Shown: positions 42,750-52,369 of the stretch, in pieces
Layout of the letters: each line of letters opens with the position of its first letter
Numbering within the stretch: the first letter of the stretch is position 1
Source of the DNA: Anaerolineaceae bacterium
GTDB lineage: Bacteria; Chloroflexota; Anaerolineae; Promineifilales; Promineifilaceae
NCBI GenBank assembly: GCA_002699125.1
Contig: PABI01000111.1
Coordinates: 1-64,000, forward strand
DNA length: 64,000 bases
Direction of reading: 5' to 3'
Notes under the pieces: model-generated
Told to the model about the DNA's origin: nothing
Seen by the model: only the letters and a program-made list of their open reading frames with translations
Database searches by the model: none
Position numbers and translations under genes: made by a program

Positions 42750-44354
42750 CTAGCCCTGTAGTTTCTTTAGCTCTTTGGTGCCCCATTTGCGGATGGAGGC
42801 AGCGTTGTCTTCGGCTGTTTTTTCCAGCAGTTCAGTCCCGTAAAATTGGGTTGAGAGACGGTAAAATGCCTTGCGCGTGGACACCTGCGGAATTTGAATC
42901 CCTTTTTCGATCAGCTCGCGGATTTCTTCAGGCGGAATAGTATCGGCGTATTCGGCGATGATGTCAGCTACCCCCAGGTTGATGGCTTCTGCCCCGTAGT
43001 CGCGGGTGGAATCTAGGTAGAGTACGGCAGTTTCCCAAGCATCCTCTCCTAATTTCACCAATGTCAACACAGCAATACGCTTCAACCAGTTAGGCGTAAG
43101 CAGATACCTAAATTCTGGGCTGAAGTTATACAATGGATCATGAGAAAAAAGTTTGCTAAGGACATCCCGGTTTGCTTCTTCTTCAATGATCGCTTTAACT
43201 TCTTTTATCTCTTTGCGTGATACTCCCAGCTCTTGCAAAGCCTTCTCTGCCTCTACCAAATCACCAGTTGTTTGGGCCATGACCAGACGCCAGGCTGCAT
43301 GCGGAGTGCCCAGCGTGCGTACCTCATCCAGCCAGCCCTGCACCAGCTCTTTTTTGAGATCGGCAGCTAAATCTGGATGATCTAGCCAATGATTGACCAC
43401 TTTTTTACCCAAATGAACAATAGGATCAAACTGCATGGAAAGATGCCACAACCAAAACAGCTTTTCTTGCGGTGGCATCTCGTTCTGAGCGATGAGCCAA
43501 TCAGACAATTGAATTGCTTCTTCAATTTGCCAGGGCCAAATCCAATGCCGTAGCAGGTTGGTCACTTGCATCACTGCTCGAAAAACGTCAAGGGGAAGGT
43601 AACCTGTGTGGGCCAGGTAGCTGAGCAGCACAATCAGGCCGTGGGGAATGCCATATTCCTCTTCAGGCACGATGGTTTGTAAGGTGTATTGGCATATGGC
43701 CAGCTTGGTGGTTTCTTTGATGCCCCGCTTGGCGCGCAGCACTTCGACCATGCCAAAGCCAAAGATGTACGGTTCGCCCATGCGCTCGTTAATGAGAAAT
43801 TCGGGTTTACGGCCGTACTTGTGATACCCGTAAATATGCTCATAATAAACTTCTAGCCCCTTGGCAAAGCAGCTGCGAATCCGTTTTTGCTCTTTGGCGC
43901 TGTCAATTTGTAAGTCGGCAAAAAACTGGTCAATGTCAAACGTTTGTATCGGCTCATCGTCCCAATCGTCTTCGTCTTCGAGCAAACCAAATTGATCGGC
44001 CATCGACCAAACAAGCGACTCCAAATCTGTTTGATATTCCAGACCGTAACGGCCGTAAATCTCGGCCAATGTGTTGTGAACGTCTTTTTCCTTATCGCGT
44101 GGTTTGGATGGTTCCAACTCATCGAGCGTCAGCGTAATGCCTTCGATAGTGTATCCTTCGCGGAAGCAGTAATCGAGCAGTTCTTCCGGCATTTGCTGCA
44201 AGGTCTGGCTGTCCCACGCAATGTCGGCATAATTCTCTGGCGCCGTCACGATGTCTACAATGCGCCCCTGCCAGCCACCAATTTCGGTATTAAAATCCGG
44301 GTCCTTTACGCCAGATTTTACGCGAACTGAATCCCCAACCTTGAATTTTGTCAT
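42750..44354 (-). CDS. Uncharacterised protein with N-terminal SH3/KOW-like domain, read in frame with MtaB
   Basis: 534 residues if it starts at its own ATG 44354 (MTKFKVGDSVRVKSGVKDPD), which has GGGAGAAAAGGG directly upstream. Residues 1-85 look like an SH3/KOW-type barrel with a WQGRIVDI motif. The rest is acidic and helical (DEDDWDDEP near 140, then many Trp- and Leu-rich helices of possible repeat type) with no motif I can name. There is no stop codon between the MtaB frame and this ORF, so a 974-residue fusion could also be made. Dedicated ribosome site and unrelated content favour a separate protein. Confidence 0.7.
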   Translation of the reverse strand: MTKFKVGDSVRVKSGVKDPDFNTEIGGWQGRIVDIVTAPENYADIAWDSQTLQQMPEELLDYCFREGYTIEGITLTLDELEPSKPRDKEKDVHNTLAEIYGRYGLEYQTDLESLVWSMADQFGLLEDEDDWDDEPIQTFDIDQFFADLQIDSAKEQKRIRSCFAKGLEVYYEHIYGYHKYGRKPEFLINERMGEPYIFGFGMVEVLRAKRGIKETTKLAICQYTLQTIVPEEEYGIPHGLIVLLSYLAHTGYLPLDVFRAVMQVTNLLRHWIWPWQIEEAIQLSDWLIAQNEMPPQEKLFWLWHLSMQFDPIVHLGKKVVNHWLDHPDLAADLKKELVQGWLDEVRTLGTPHAAWRLVMAQTTGDLVEAEKALQELGVSRKEIKEVKAIIEEEANRDVLSKLFSHDPLYNFSPEFRYLLTPNWLKRIAVLTLVKLGEDAWETAVLYLDSTRDYGAEAINLGVADIIAEYADTIPPEEIRELIEKGIQIPQVSTRKAFYRLSTQFYGTELLEKTAEDNAASIRKWGTKELKKLQG

Positions 44355-45674
44355 CCCTTTTCTCCCAAAACAGCCCCACTTACCACTTTTTACTACGCCA
44401 GCCACCCCATCTGGCGCAGCCTCAACAATCTCCGTTGGGGTGATGCGGTTGAACATGTCGGCCGGGCCGTTGGCCTGAACGCGGATGTAGTTGTCGGTGT
44501 AGCCCACCCAGCGCAGGCCGCCGTTGTCTGCGCCGACGTTGCTTTCCCACAGCACGTTGAGCGTTTGGCTCACAAACTGTTGGTGAAAATCGTGGCTGAG
44601 TCGTTTGCCCAGCTCAATCATGCGGCGGGTGCGCTCTTTTTTGATTTTGCCGTTGACTTGGTGGGGGAATTGGGAAGCGGCCGTTCCCGGGCGTGGACTG
44701 TAGCTAAACACATGCAGGCGGGCAAAGTTGATCGCTTCCACAAGTTCCAGGCTGTCGGCAAAATCTTTTTCGGTCTCGCCTGGGAAGCCGACAATGACGT
44801 CTGTGCTCAAGTTCAGGTCGAGGATATGGCTGCGGGCAGCTTCAGCCAGTTCACGGAAGCTGGCGCGGCTGGTGCGACGGGCCATGCGCTTGAGAATTTT
44901 GTCGCTGCCGGATTGCAGCGGCATGTGCAGGTGGGGCAGCAGGCGCGGATTGTGCCACAGCGTAAAAAAGTCTGGCGCCAAATCCCACGGCTCCAGCGAG
45001 GAGAGGCGCAGCCGGGGAATGTCGGTATGCTGCAAAATCGCCTGAACCAGATCGCGCAGCCCGGCCTCGTTGCCAAAATCATGGCCGTAGCTGCCCAAAT
45101 GCACACCGGTTAGCACTGCTTCCTGATAGCCGGCAGCGGCCAGTGCCTGAATCTCAGCCACCACGTCACCCAAATGACGGCTTTGACCCTCACCTCTGGC
45201 CACGGTGGTGACGCAAAAGGTGCATTTGTTGTCGCAGCCATCCTGCACCTTGATGAAGGCGCGGGTGTTGGCTCCCATGCTGCCGGCCAAAAATTCACGC
45301 AGCACCGGCTCCTGGTCAAACACGGGCAGCTCGATACGCGCTTTGGGGTCCAGCATTTGCACCAGCTGGGCCTTTTGTTGATTAACGACCACACGTCCGG
45401 CTCCCTGCACTTTGCCTAGCTCATTGGGGGCGATGGTGGCGTAGCAGCCGGTGAGCACAATTTCGGCGTTAGGGTTGTCGCGATGGATGCGGCGGGTTTG
45501 GCTGCGCGCGTCGCGGGCGGCCTCTGAGGTGACGGCGCAGGTATTGATGATGACTTTGTCGGCTTCGACCGACTCTGTCACGATCTCATGCCCCGCGGCC
45601 AGCAGCTGGCGAGCCATCGTTTCGATTTCGCTTTGGTTCAGGCGACAGCCAATGCTGTTTAGGAAAACTTTCAT
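44355..45674 (-). CDS. mtaB: MtaB-type tRNA t6A37 methylthiotransferase (no stop before next ORF)
   Basis: 440 codons of a methylthiotransferase: UPF0004 domain with cysteines in SIGCRLNQSE, NTCAVTSEAA and LTGCYAT; radical-SAM motif CDNKCTFC near residue 147; LHMPLQSGSDKILKRMARR; TDVIVGFPGETE; and a TRAM-like end to about 430. MtaB adds a methylthio group to t6A37 of tRNAs decoding ANN codons. The C-terminus runs without a stop through about 12 codons of spacer resembling the AGTAAAAAGTG repeat family and into the downstream ORF at 44354. The start is ATG 45674. It is convergent in context with Elp3, also a tRNA modifier, about 2 kb away. Confidence 0.9.
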
Positions 45675-45721
45675 CCGCCCATTTTAACGCAGGCGGGAAT
45701 GTGGTGCGAGAAGAAGAGAAA

Positions 45722-45759
45722 AGACCTGGCAGTTTGGGGGAGGAAAGCCTGCCAGGTCT
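45722..45759 (-). terminator. GACCTGGCAG hairpin, terminator of cpaF
   Basis: An 11-bp perfect inverted repeat (45722-45732 with 45749-45759), followed on the minus strand by TTTTCTCTTC. It is the conserved member of the repeat family seen in degraded form at 4411-4507. Confidence 0.65.
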
Positions 45760-45792
45760 AGATAAACTTAATTTGATTTTTGGTTGAAAAAT

Positions 45793-47121
45793 TTAGCGCA
45801 TTCGGCGGCTCAGGCTGCCGTTACGATTGCCCATGAACATGGTGGCGGGCAGGTTAAAGCCATAGTTGCGCAGCCGCTCTTCACAATTCGGCCGCATACC
45901 GCCAGGGGCAAACTCACCCTGTACTTTGCCGTCCTCGGTTTCCCCTTGCTCATCAAACTTGAAGATGTCTTGCATGACAACCACGTCACCTTCCATACCG
46001 GTGATTTCGGTGATGTTGGTCACTTTGCGGCTGCCGTCACGCAGGCGAGCTTGCTGCACAATCAGGTCCACGGCCGAAACAATTTGTTTGCGCACCACGG
46101 AAAGCGGTAAATCCATCCCGGCCATCAGCACCAGCGTTTCCAAACGAGAGATGGTGTCGCGCGGGTTGTTGGCGTGAATAGTGGTCAGGCTGCCATCGTG
46201 GCCGGTGTTCATGGCTTGCAGCATGTCTAGTGCTTCACCGCCACGACATTCGCCAACCACAATGCGCTCAGGTCGCATACGCAGCGAATTAATCACCAGA
46301 TCACGAATAGTGACTTCACTGTCGCCCACTTTGGACGGTTTTTTGGTTTCCAGACGAACTACATGCCGCTGGAGCAGGCTCAATTCGGCCGCATCCTCAA
46401 TAGTGACAATCCGATCGCCATCAGGAATGAAGCTGGAGAGGACGTTGAGCAAGGTCGTTTTACCGGAGCCGGTACCGCCGGAAACTACGATGTTGAGCTT
46501 GGCTTTGACACATGCTTCCAAAAACTTGCCCATATCTTCATTTAGGCTGCCAAAGTTGATCAAATCCTGAATGCCAAACGGGTTGCGCGAGAATTTCCGA
46601 ATGGTGATGTTTGGTCCATCGATGGCGCAAGGAGAGACGACGGCATTCACACGAGAGCCGTCAGGCAGGCGGGCATCCACCAGCGGCGAATCTCTACCCA
46701 CAAATCGTCCCAACGGCTCAATGATTTTGCGAATGACTCGCTCTACGTGGGCATCATCCACAAAGGTCACGCCGGATTCGGTTAATCGTCCTTTCTTTTC
46801 AATGTAGACCAGGTCGGCACGGTTTACCATCACTTCGGTGACGTCCTCATCGTTGAGAATACGCTCCAGCGGCCCAAAGCCTAAAATCTCATCCAGCAGT
46901 TCTTCGAAGAATTGCTTTTCATCTGCCGGAGCAACGTTAAGTTTGGCGTGTTGGCGAGCGAGCTGATACCGTTCCTGGATCAATTTGATGGTTTGCGGCG
47001 TGCGATCCAGGGTAAGGGTTTTGGGGAGAGATGCCTCAATTTTTTGCGCTAACCAAAGGCGCGTGCTGTCCAAATTTTTATCTGGGGCAGTGTTGGCGAC
47101 CCCGTTTTTTACTGTGTCCAT
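45793..47121 (-). CDS. cpaF: CpaF/TadA-family secretion ATPase
   Basis: A 442-residue type II/IV secretion ATPase of the Tad branch. The N-terminal region has [20 protein letters not shown], the core has Walker [11 protein letters not shown] near residue 218, Asp-box [29 protein letters not shown] Walker B, and His box [19 protein letters not shown] precedes the ATG. CpaF powers assembly of Flp/Tad pili. Other Tad components are not adjacent; two CpaB-like proteins lie at 51-53.5 kb, so the pilus genes appear split. No ACGGCCGT lies in the gene. Confidence 0.93.
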   Translation of the reverse strand: MDTVKNGVANTAPDKNLDSTRLWLAQKIEASLPKTLTLDRTPQTIKLIQERYQLARQHAKLNVAPADEKQFFEELLDEILGFGPLERILNDEDVTEVMVNRADLVYIEKKGRLTESGVTFVDDAHVERVIRKIIEPLGRFVGRDSPLVDARLPDGSRVNAVVSPCAIDGPNITIRKFSRNPFGIQDLINFGSLNEDMGKFLEACVKAKLNIVVSGGTGSGKTTLLNVLSSFIPDGDRIVTIEDAAELSLLQRHVVRLETKKPSKVGDSEVTIRDLVINSLRMRPERIVVGECRGGEALDMLQAMNTGHDGSLTTIHANNPRDTISRLETLVLMAGMDLPLSVVRKQIVSAVDLIVQQARLRDGSRKVTNITEITGMEGDVVVMQDIFKFDEQGETEDGKVQGEFAPGGMRPNCEERLRNYGFNLPATMFMGNRNGSLSRRMR

Positions 47122-47360
47122 AATACTTCCTTGCTCATACTCATCTTCTTGAAGGATTGGTTGAAGAACCGTGTCGTCATTGTATAGAGAACGGCCGTAT
47201 TCCCACCATAGCCCGTTCTTACCAGCAGAGAGAAGACGGCCGTTGTTCTTTCAAACCTGAGTACTAGCAAGCCGCCCAGAGTCGTTTACAAGTCGTCTGC
47301 ACTTGACAGTCGATGCCGCTTTGGATAGAATTTCCCAGCCTCCAACAAGGCACCTTACCA

Positions 47361-47433
47361 GCCGGGATAGCTCAGTCGGTAGAGCACTGCACTGAAAATG
47401 CAGGTGTCCCCAGTTCGAGCCTGGGTCCTGGCA
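47361..47433 (+). tRNA. tRNA-Phe (anticodon GAA)
   Basis: Acceptor arms 47361-47367 and 47426-47432 with one G-T pair, D-loop AGCTCAGTCGGTAGAGC, anticodon loop CTGAAAA with GAA at 47394-47396, T-arm GTTCGAGCC, discriminator A. CCA is not encoded. Confidence 0.96.
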
Positions 47434-47537
47434 TATTTTTAACTTTTATGGTTCATGATTGTTTGGTAAGACGATAGAAACAAAGTTTTGCTAAATAAAT
47501 CGGCCGTTGGTATAACTGTAGTGTAGCAATTCTCTTT

Positions 47538-47609
<72 letters not shown>

Positions 47610-47613
47610 CTAG

Positions 47614-47644
47614 AAATCCGGCAGGCCGCAAGCCTGCCGGATTT
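47614..47644 (+). terminator. Hairpin between tRNA-Gly and tRNA-Cys
   Basis: A perfect 13-bp stem (47614-47626 with 47632-47644) and five-base loop. The right arm ends in TTTG, so it can end the tRNA-Gly transcript or act as a processing hairpin. Confidence 0.7.
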
Positions 47645-47651
47645 GTTTCCT

Positions 47652-47722
<71 letters not shown>

Positions 47723-47730
47723 CAATTTTT

Positions 47731-47760
47731 AAGCCCTTGCCGTCAGGTAAGGGCTTTTTA
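47731..47760 (+). terminator. Terminator after tRNA-Cys
   Basis: AAGCCCTT at 47731-47738 pairs with AAGGGCTT at 47749-47756 and runs into Ts. Confidence 0.8.
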
Positions 47761-47790
47761 CATTCACACAATCTTTTGGAGAGCTTGTCC

Positions 47791-49533
47791 ATGACAACAT
47801 CTGTCTTGCCCCGTTCCATTGAGGTGATCAATCCACGCAGTTGGGAGACGTTTGCCCCCTTTTTTAAGGAATTAGCGGAACGGCCGTTATCCTCCGATAA
47901 TTTGCGGCAGTGGCTAATCGACTGGTCCGATCTGACCCGCCTGCTGTTTGAAGCTGCGTCCGTCATCTACATTGAAAAGTCGCAGAACACGGCCGATGAA
48001 GAAAAGGAACAAGCCTTTCTCGATTTGATTGAAGAGGTGTATCCTCAGGCGCAAACGGCCGCACAAACCTTGAAAGAGCGACTGCTTGCTTTTGACCCCA
48101 ACAGCACAGTGCTGCAGGACATGACATTGGTGCTGCGCAATATGAAGAATGAGGCTGACCTGTACCGGGAAGAAAATATTCCTTTGTTTACCGAGGCTTC
48201 TAAACTGGAAAACGAGTACGATAAGATTACCGGCGGCCTTAAAGCTGAGTGGGAGGGCGAGGAAAAGAATCTGAGCCAGCTTGGCTTTTTTTTGAATGAC
48301 AAAGATCGTGCCGTGCGGCAAAAGGCGTGGCAAGCGATCTCTGACTTGTGGTTGAGCCAGCGTGAACCGTTAAACGCAGTATACGGCAAACTGCTAGCGT
48401 TGCGGCAGCAGATTGCCCACAATGCCGGCCTGCCCGATTATCGCGCCTATGCGTTCCGTGAAAAGGGGCGTTTTGAATACACGCCGGAGGATTGCCTGAC
48501 GTTTCATGATGCGATTGAAACGGCCGTTGTTCCCGCCCTGCGCCGCATTCTAAAACGCAAAAGAGAACGTCTGGGTTACACCAGGCTGCGCCCCTGGGAT
48601 TGGGTGCCGGAAAAAGGGGCGTTGGTCGATGATTCGGATGGGGAACCGTTACGGCCGTATCAAGGTCAGGATGCGCTTATTCAGCATACCCTCAACATAT
48701 TCAACCAGCTAGACCCACAGCTTAGCCGCTACGTTGCCACCATGGCTGAGGATAACTTGTTAGACTTGGACACCCGGACGGGCAAGGCGTTAGGTGGCTA
48801 TTGTAGCGCGCTGCCTTTGCGCAAACGGCCGTTTATCTTCATGAATGGTGTCGGCAGCCACGACGATGTGCAAACCATGCTCCATGAAGCCGGGCACGCT
48901 TTTCACGTGTTTGAAACGGCCGACCTGCCCCTCATCTGGCAAACCGATCCCCCTATGGAATTCTGCGAAGTTGCCTCCATGTCCATGGAACTACTGGCCG
49001 CCCCATATCTCACTGATCAGTACGGCGGTTTTTATACCTCGCCCCAAGCCGCCCGTGCTCGAATTGAACATCTGGAAGGCATCATTGCCTTTTTGCCTTA
49101 CATGGCCGTTGTGGATGCGTTCCAGCATTGGGTCTATACCCATCCGCAACAAGCTGCCGATCCTCGCCAGTGTGATGCTGCCTGGACCAAACTATTTGAT
49201 CGCTTCATTCCTGACATCGATTGGGACGGGCATGAAGAAAGCCACGAAACAGGCTGGCATCGTAAGCCCCACATCTTTACCGCACCTTTTTACTACATTG
49301 AATATGGCATGGCTCAAGTGGGTGCCCTGCAGGTATGGCGCAACAGTTTGCAAGATCGTCTGGGTGCTTTAACTGCCTATCGCCAGGCATTGGCCCTTGG
49401 CGGTACCAAAACATTGCCCGACCTTTTTGTCAGCGCTGGCGCAGAGTTCCGTTTTGACACCGCTATGCTCACAGAACTGGTAGACTTAATCGAACAGACG
49501 TTGGCCAAATTAGAGAAAAATACGCTGAGTTAA
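47791..49533 (+). CDS. M3-family oligoendopeptidase (PepF-like)
   Basis: A 580-residue zinc peptidase. The HEAGH motif is near residue 366, and the third zinc ligand lies in PPMEFCEVASMSMELL, about 25-35 residues later. A C-terminal PepF-type YIEYGMAQVGALQVW block follows. The N-terminal half is the helical lid domain. The start is ATG 47791 because GGAG lies ten bases upstream; earlier codons overlap the tRNA terminator. By family it is a cytoplasmic peptidase that trims short peptides. It stands downstream of the tRNA-Cys terminator and has no operon partners. Confidence 0.92.
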   Translation: MTTSVLPRSIEVINPRSWETFAPFFKELAERPLSSDNLRQWLIDWSDLTRLLFEAASVIYIEKSQNTADEEKEQAFLDLIEEVYPQAQTAAQTLKERLLAFDPNSTVLQDMTLVLRNMKNEADLYREENIPLFTEASKLENEYDKITGGLKAEWEGEEKNLSQLGFFLNDKDRAVRQKAWQAISDLWLSQREPLNAVYGKLLALRQQIAHNAGLPDYRAYAFREKGRFEYTPEDCLTFHDAIETAVVPALRRILKRKRERLGYTRLRPWDWVPEKGALVDDSDGEPLRPYQGQDALIQHTLNIFNQLDPQLSRYVATMAEDNLLDLDTRTGKALGGYCSALPLRKRPFIFMNGVGSHDDVQTMLHEAGHAFHVFETADLPLIWQTDPPMEFCEVASMSMELLAAPYLTDQYGGFYTSPQAARARIEHLEGIIAFLPYMAVVDAFQHWVYTHPQQAADPRQCDAAWTKLFDRFIPDIDWDGHEESHETGWHRKPHIFTAPFYYIEYGMAQVGALQVWRNSLQDRLGALTAYRQALALGGTKTLPDLFVSAGAEFRFDTAMLTELVDLIEQTLAKLEKNTLS

Positions 49534-49589
49534 CCCACCCCTTGTTAAGAGAGTTGGCGATACAACCCGGATCGAGATAATATCAGACC

Positions 49590-50255
49590 ATGCCGAACAA
49601 CGACTTTCAGCCCAGCGTCGCAATGCGCGAATATCTTGCCGAAATTTATCGACTGCAAGAAGACTCGCCCACAGTGAGCACGACAAGCCTTGCCGATCGA
49701 TTGCATGTTTCTGCGCCAGCGGTGCCCCGCATGCTCAAACGGCTCAGGAATGCTGGTTATGTCAAGCACAAGCCGTACCAAGGCATTGAGCTAACTCCCC
49801 GTGGACGAGAAGAAGCTTTACGCGAGCTGCGCCGTCACCGCATTTTAGAGGTGTTTTTGGTAAACGTGATGGGCTTTAGTTGGGATGAAGCCCACGAGCA
49901 TGCCGATGATATGGGCAAGGGGCTGAACGACACGATTACTGAACGCATGGCCGAAATGACCAAGAATCCCAGCCGCTGTCCCCATGGCGAACCCATCCCC
50001 GACGCAGAGGGCAATCTTCCTGAAGTGAAAGATGTTTGCATTATGAACCTGGGTGTCGGGCACGTTGGCAAAGTGAGCCGGGTACGCACGCACGATCCTG
50101 AGCGGCTAAAATACTTTAAATCGTTGGGTCTGGTTCCCGGTGCCGATTTTGAGATTATGGGGCGCGCCCCGTTTAATGGGCCGATGCGCCTGCGCGTGGG
50201 TCGGGATGACGTTGTCCTGGGCGTAGAGCTGACAAAATCTCTCTGGGTCGAGTAA
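49590..50255 (+). CDS. DtxR/MntR-family metal-dependent regulator
   Basis: A 221-residue repressor. The N-terminal winged HTH is at about 8-70 (AMREYLAEIYRLQED, SVSAPAVPRML-type LHVSAPAVPRMLKRL). The metal-binding dimerisation domain is at about 75-145 (HRILEVFLVNVMGFSWDEAH, EHADDMGKGLND, CPHGEPIPD). The C-terminal FeoA/SH3-like domain is at about 155-220. Cys and His residues fit iron or manganese sensing. No metal transporter is adjacent; the Nudix gene is convergent and ends five bases away. Confidence 0.92.
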   Translation: MPNNDFQPSVAMREYLAEIYRLQEDSPTVSTTSLADRLHVSAPAVPRMLKRLRNAGYVKHKPYQGIELTPRGREEALRELRRHRILEVFLVNVMGFSWDEAHEHADDMGKGLNDTITERMAEMTKNPSRCPHGEPIPDAEGNLPEVKDVCIMNLGVGHVGKVSRVRTHDPERLKYFKSLGLVPGADFEIMGRAPFNGPMRLRVGRDDVVLGVELTKSLWVE

Positions 50256-50259
50256 TTGG

Positions 50260-50964
50260 CTACGGAAATAGGCGGCGTGTTTTTACCTCTGCCACAGCAT
50301 CTTCCCGATAGCGGTACAGCATTGCTGGACGACCTTCTCCCTCTTTCTGTTTTTCCCCAGTTTCTTCCAAAATCTCGGCCGACAAAATTTTGCGGCGAAA
50401 GTTTCGCTTGTCTAATTTCTCGCCGAGAATAATTTCGTATGCCGTTTGCAACTCAGTAAGGGTAAAGACATCAGGCAGTAATTGGAAGCCCACGGACGTG
50501 TACTCCAGCTTGTAGCGCAGACGCGTATACGCATAATCTACAATTTCGGCGTGGTCAAAGGCCAGCGGGGGAAGCTGTGAAATGGAAAACCAGCCGGTTT
50601 CATGTGTGTCTCGGCCTGCTTGCGGATGAATGGCGTCGTGCGGCACCAGGGCAAAATAGGCAATGGTAATAACGCGAGTACGCGGATCGCGATCTGGGGT
50701 GCCGAACGTGTAAAGCTGTTCCGTGTACACATCTTCCACACCCGTTTCATCAGCCAGGGCGCGAACGGCCGCTTCTGCCAAAGATTCATTTATCTTCACA
50801 AACGACCCGGGGATGGCCCACATATCGGCAAATGGTGCCGCCTGGCGTTTGATGAGCAGCACCTTCAATTTGTCTTCGATCAAAGAGAAGATGACAACAT
50901 CAACGGTAACCGACGGTCGATCAAATTTATTGGGATCGTAATTGGCTGGCAAATCGACAGACAA
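50260..50964 (-). CDS. NrtR-like Nudix-domain regulator
   Basis: About 235 residues: Nudix fold at 1-145 and C-terminal winged helix at about 155-230 (FTLTELQTAYEIILGEKLDK, RNFRRKIL), the NrtR layout that controls NAD or sugar metabolism genes in relatives. The Nudix box around GSFVKINESLAEAAVRALAD departs from the consensus: the Glu after Arg is Ala and one of the paired Glu is Asp, which suggests ligand sensing rather than hydrolysis. GGAGG five bases before TTG 50964 favours that start; a GTG at 50976 gives four more residues. Neighbours give no target. Confidence 0.85.
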   Translation of the reverse strand: MSVDLPANYDPNKFDRPSVTVDVVIFSLIEDKLKVLLIKRQAAPFADMWAIPGSFVKINESLAEAAVRALADETGVEDVYTEQLYTFGTPDRDPRTRVITIAYFALVPHDAIHPQAGRDTHETGWFSISQLPPLAFDHAEIVDYAYTRLRYKLEYTSVGFQLLPDVFTLTELQTAYEIILGEKLDKRNFRRKILSAEILEETGEKQKEGEGRPAMLYRYREDAVAEVKTRRLFP

Positions 50965-50991
50965 TAGAGCCTCCACGCTTCTGTATAAACA

Positions 50992-51020
50992 AAAAGTCTC
51001 CAGCCAGAAGCTAGAGACTT
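50992..51020 (-). terminator. Terminator of the cpaB gene pair
   Basis: On the minus strand AAGTCTC (51020-51014) pairs with GAGACTT (51000-50994) and is followed by a T-run, 25 bases after the stop of the 51046-52317 gene. Confidence 0.7.
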
Positions 51021-51045
51021 AAATTTTGTTATGAATTGCTGTTCA

Positions 51046-52317
51046 TTACTCCTCCGGCTGATTATTTACGTTGCCGGGTGGGAGTGATGGGAAGATGACA
51101 TCATCCATTGATGGATGCAAATCAAAGTTGGACTGTTCCGGTATGGCCAAACCGCCCTGGTCGATAATTTGAGGCAGGCTGACGCTTGTTGTTACAAAAA
51201 CAGTTTGGTCCCCTGGTGAACGGAGCGCCAGATCAATGTCTACTCCGCGAATCATGGCCCAGTTAAAGGCCAGTGCATCTTGGGATGACATGCTCAAGAT
51301 AACCACGTCCGGAATTCTCTCTAGCCGGCCTGGGATAGTGGTGGAGGTAAATCCAAACCCAACACCTTCAGCCTCTGCCCCGTTTCCTGTCTCCTCACTT
51401 ACTTCACCGCCTTCTTCCCCCTCCTCAGCCGCAGCTGCCGCTGCCTCTGGAGGCTGATTTAACTGCTGATCTTCTAGCAGTTCTAAAGGATCAAACCAGG
51501 TACCTACATACAGGACTTCCGCTTGTTGGATGGTGAGCTGCGTTACGCGCTTGGGGATGGGCAAGCCAGCCGTAAAGTCCTGGCCTTGTAACCCAAGCGT
51601 GCTGGGAACGATAGCAGCTACCTGGTTGATTTCGGGGATGAATTCGAGACGGCCGTTTGTCACCGGTGGAAATAAAAATTCCTGACCATCCAGCAAGGCT
51701 GATTGAATGACACGTTCAATCTGATTAGGCAAAATGGTGCCAAACTGCGGATCAATTGCCACAATACGCATCGTCATGATGACATCTACATTGTCACCGG
51801 GACGCATGGCCAGGGCAGCACCGTTAAACCGGTCAACCGGAAACGCAATAGCCACTTCACCAAATGGCACATACAAAGCCAGATCAGACCCAAAAGAAGC
51901 AACATCGGTAGGATTAAGTGCCAACATAGGGCTTAAAATAGATTGGCCTCGGGAAACATCTACCTTGGCAATACGGCCGACGAGCCGCGTTGTATCAGTA
52001 AAGGTATAGCCGCCTTGCAAGGCAATATTGTCGCGTGGCCACCGCTGAACCTCTAAAAGTTCAGTGGTCAGCATGGTGCCGACTGGAATATTGACTTTGG
52101 CAACGACCACATCTTCCAGGCCAGGCGTTGCTGTGGGCGGGGGCTGTAGGGGTTCATCCACGCCCTCTCCATCAGTTTCATCGGTAACAGTCGTGTCGCC
52201 ATCATCACCAAAGAAGCTAGCAAGAGGACCGATGCCACTATTTCCCAGCAGAACGAGCGCCAAAGCACCTACCAGAATTAATACTAATATCAGGAGAATG
52301 AACGTTCTAAGCCGCAT
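51046..52317 (-). CDS. CpaB-like Flp pilus assembly protein (SAF domain)
   Basis: A 423-residue exported protein: N-terminal helix (about 5-28), Pro/Thr linker, SAF/beta-clip domain at about 65-130 (VVVAKVNIPVGTMLTTELLE), then RcpC/CpaB-type domains (PFGEVAIAFPVDRFNGAALA, MRPGDNVDVIMTM). It has an Ala/Glu-rich low-complexity insert (AAAAAEEGEEGGE) and a domain ending in ISLPQII-like VSLPQIIDQGG. CpaB anchors or guides Tad pili through the envelope. It is 52 bases after a paralogue. Together with CpaF this suggests a Tad-type pilus or secretion apparatus. Confidence 0.85.
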   Translation of the reverse strand: MRLRTFILLILVLILVGALALVLLGNSGIGPLASFFGDDGDTTVTDETDGEGVDEPLQPPPTATPGLEDVVVAKVNIPVGTMLTTELLEVQRWPRDNIALQGGYTFTDTTRLVGRIAKVDVSRGQSILSPMLALNPTDVASFGSDLALYVPFGEVAIAFPVDRFNGAALAMRPGDNVDVIMTMRIVAIDPQFGTILPNQIERVIQSALLDGQEFLFPPVTNGRLEFIPEINQVAAIVPSTLGLQGQDFTAGLPIPKRVTQLTIQQAEVLYVGTWFDPLELLEDQQLNQPPEAAAAAAEEGEEGGEVSEETGNGAEAEGVGFGFTSTTIPGRLERIPDVVILSMSSQDALAFNWAMIRGVDIDLALRSPGDQTVFVTTSVSLPQIIDQGGLAIPEQSNFDLHPSMDDVIFPSLPPGNVNNQPEE

Positions 52318-52369
52318 AACGTGTTCCTTGTTTATTTAGTCTTCTGTGCAAACGTTAGAAATCCTTTAT

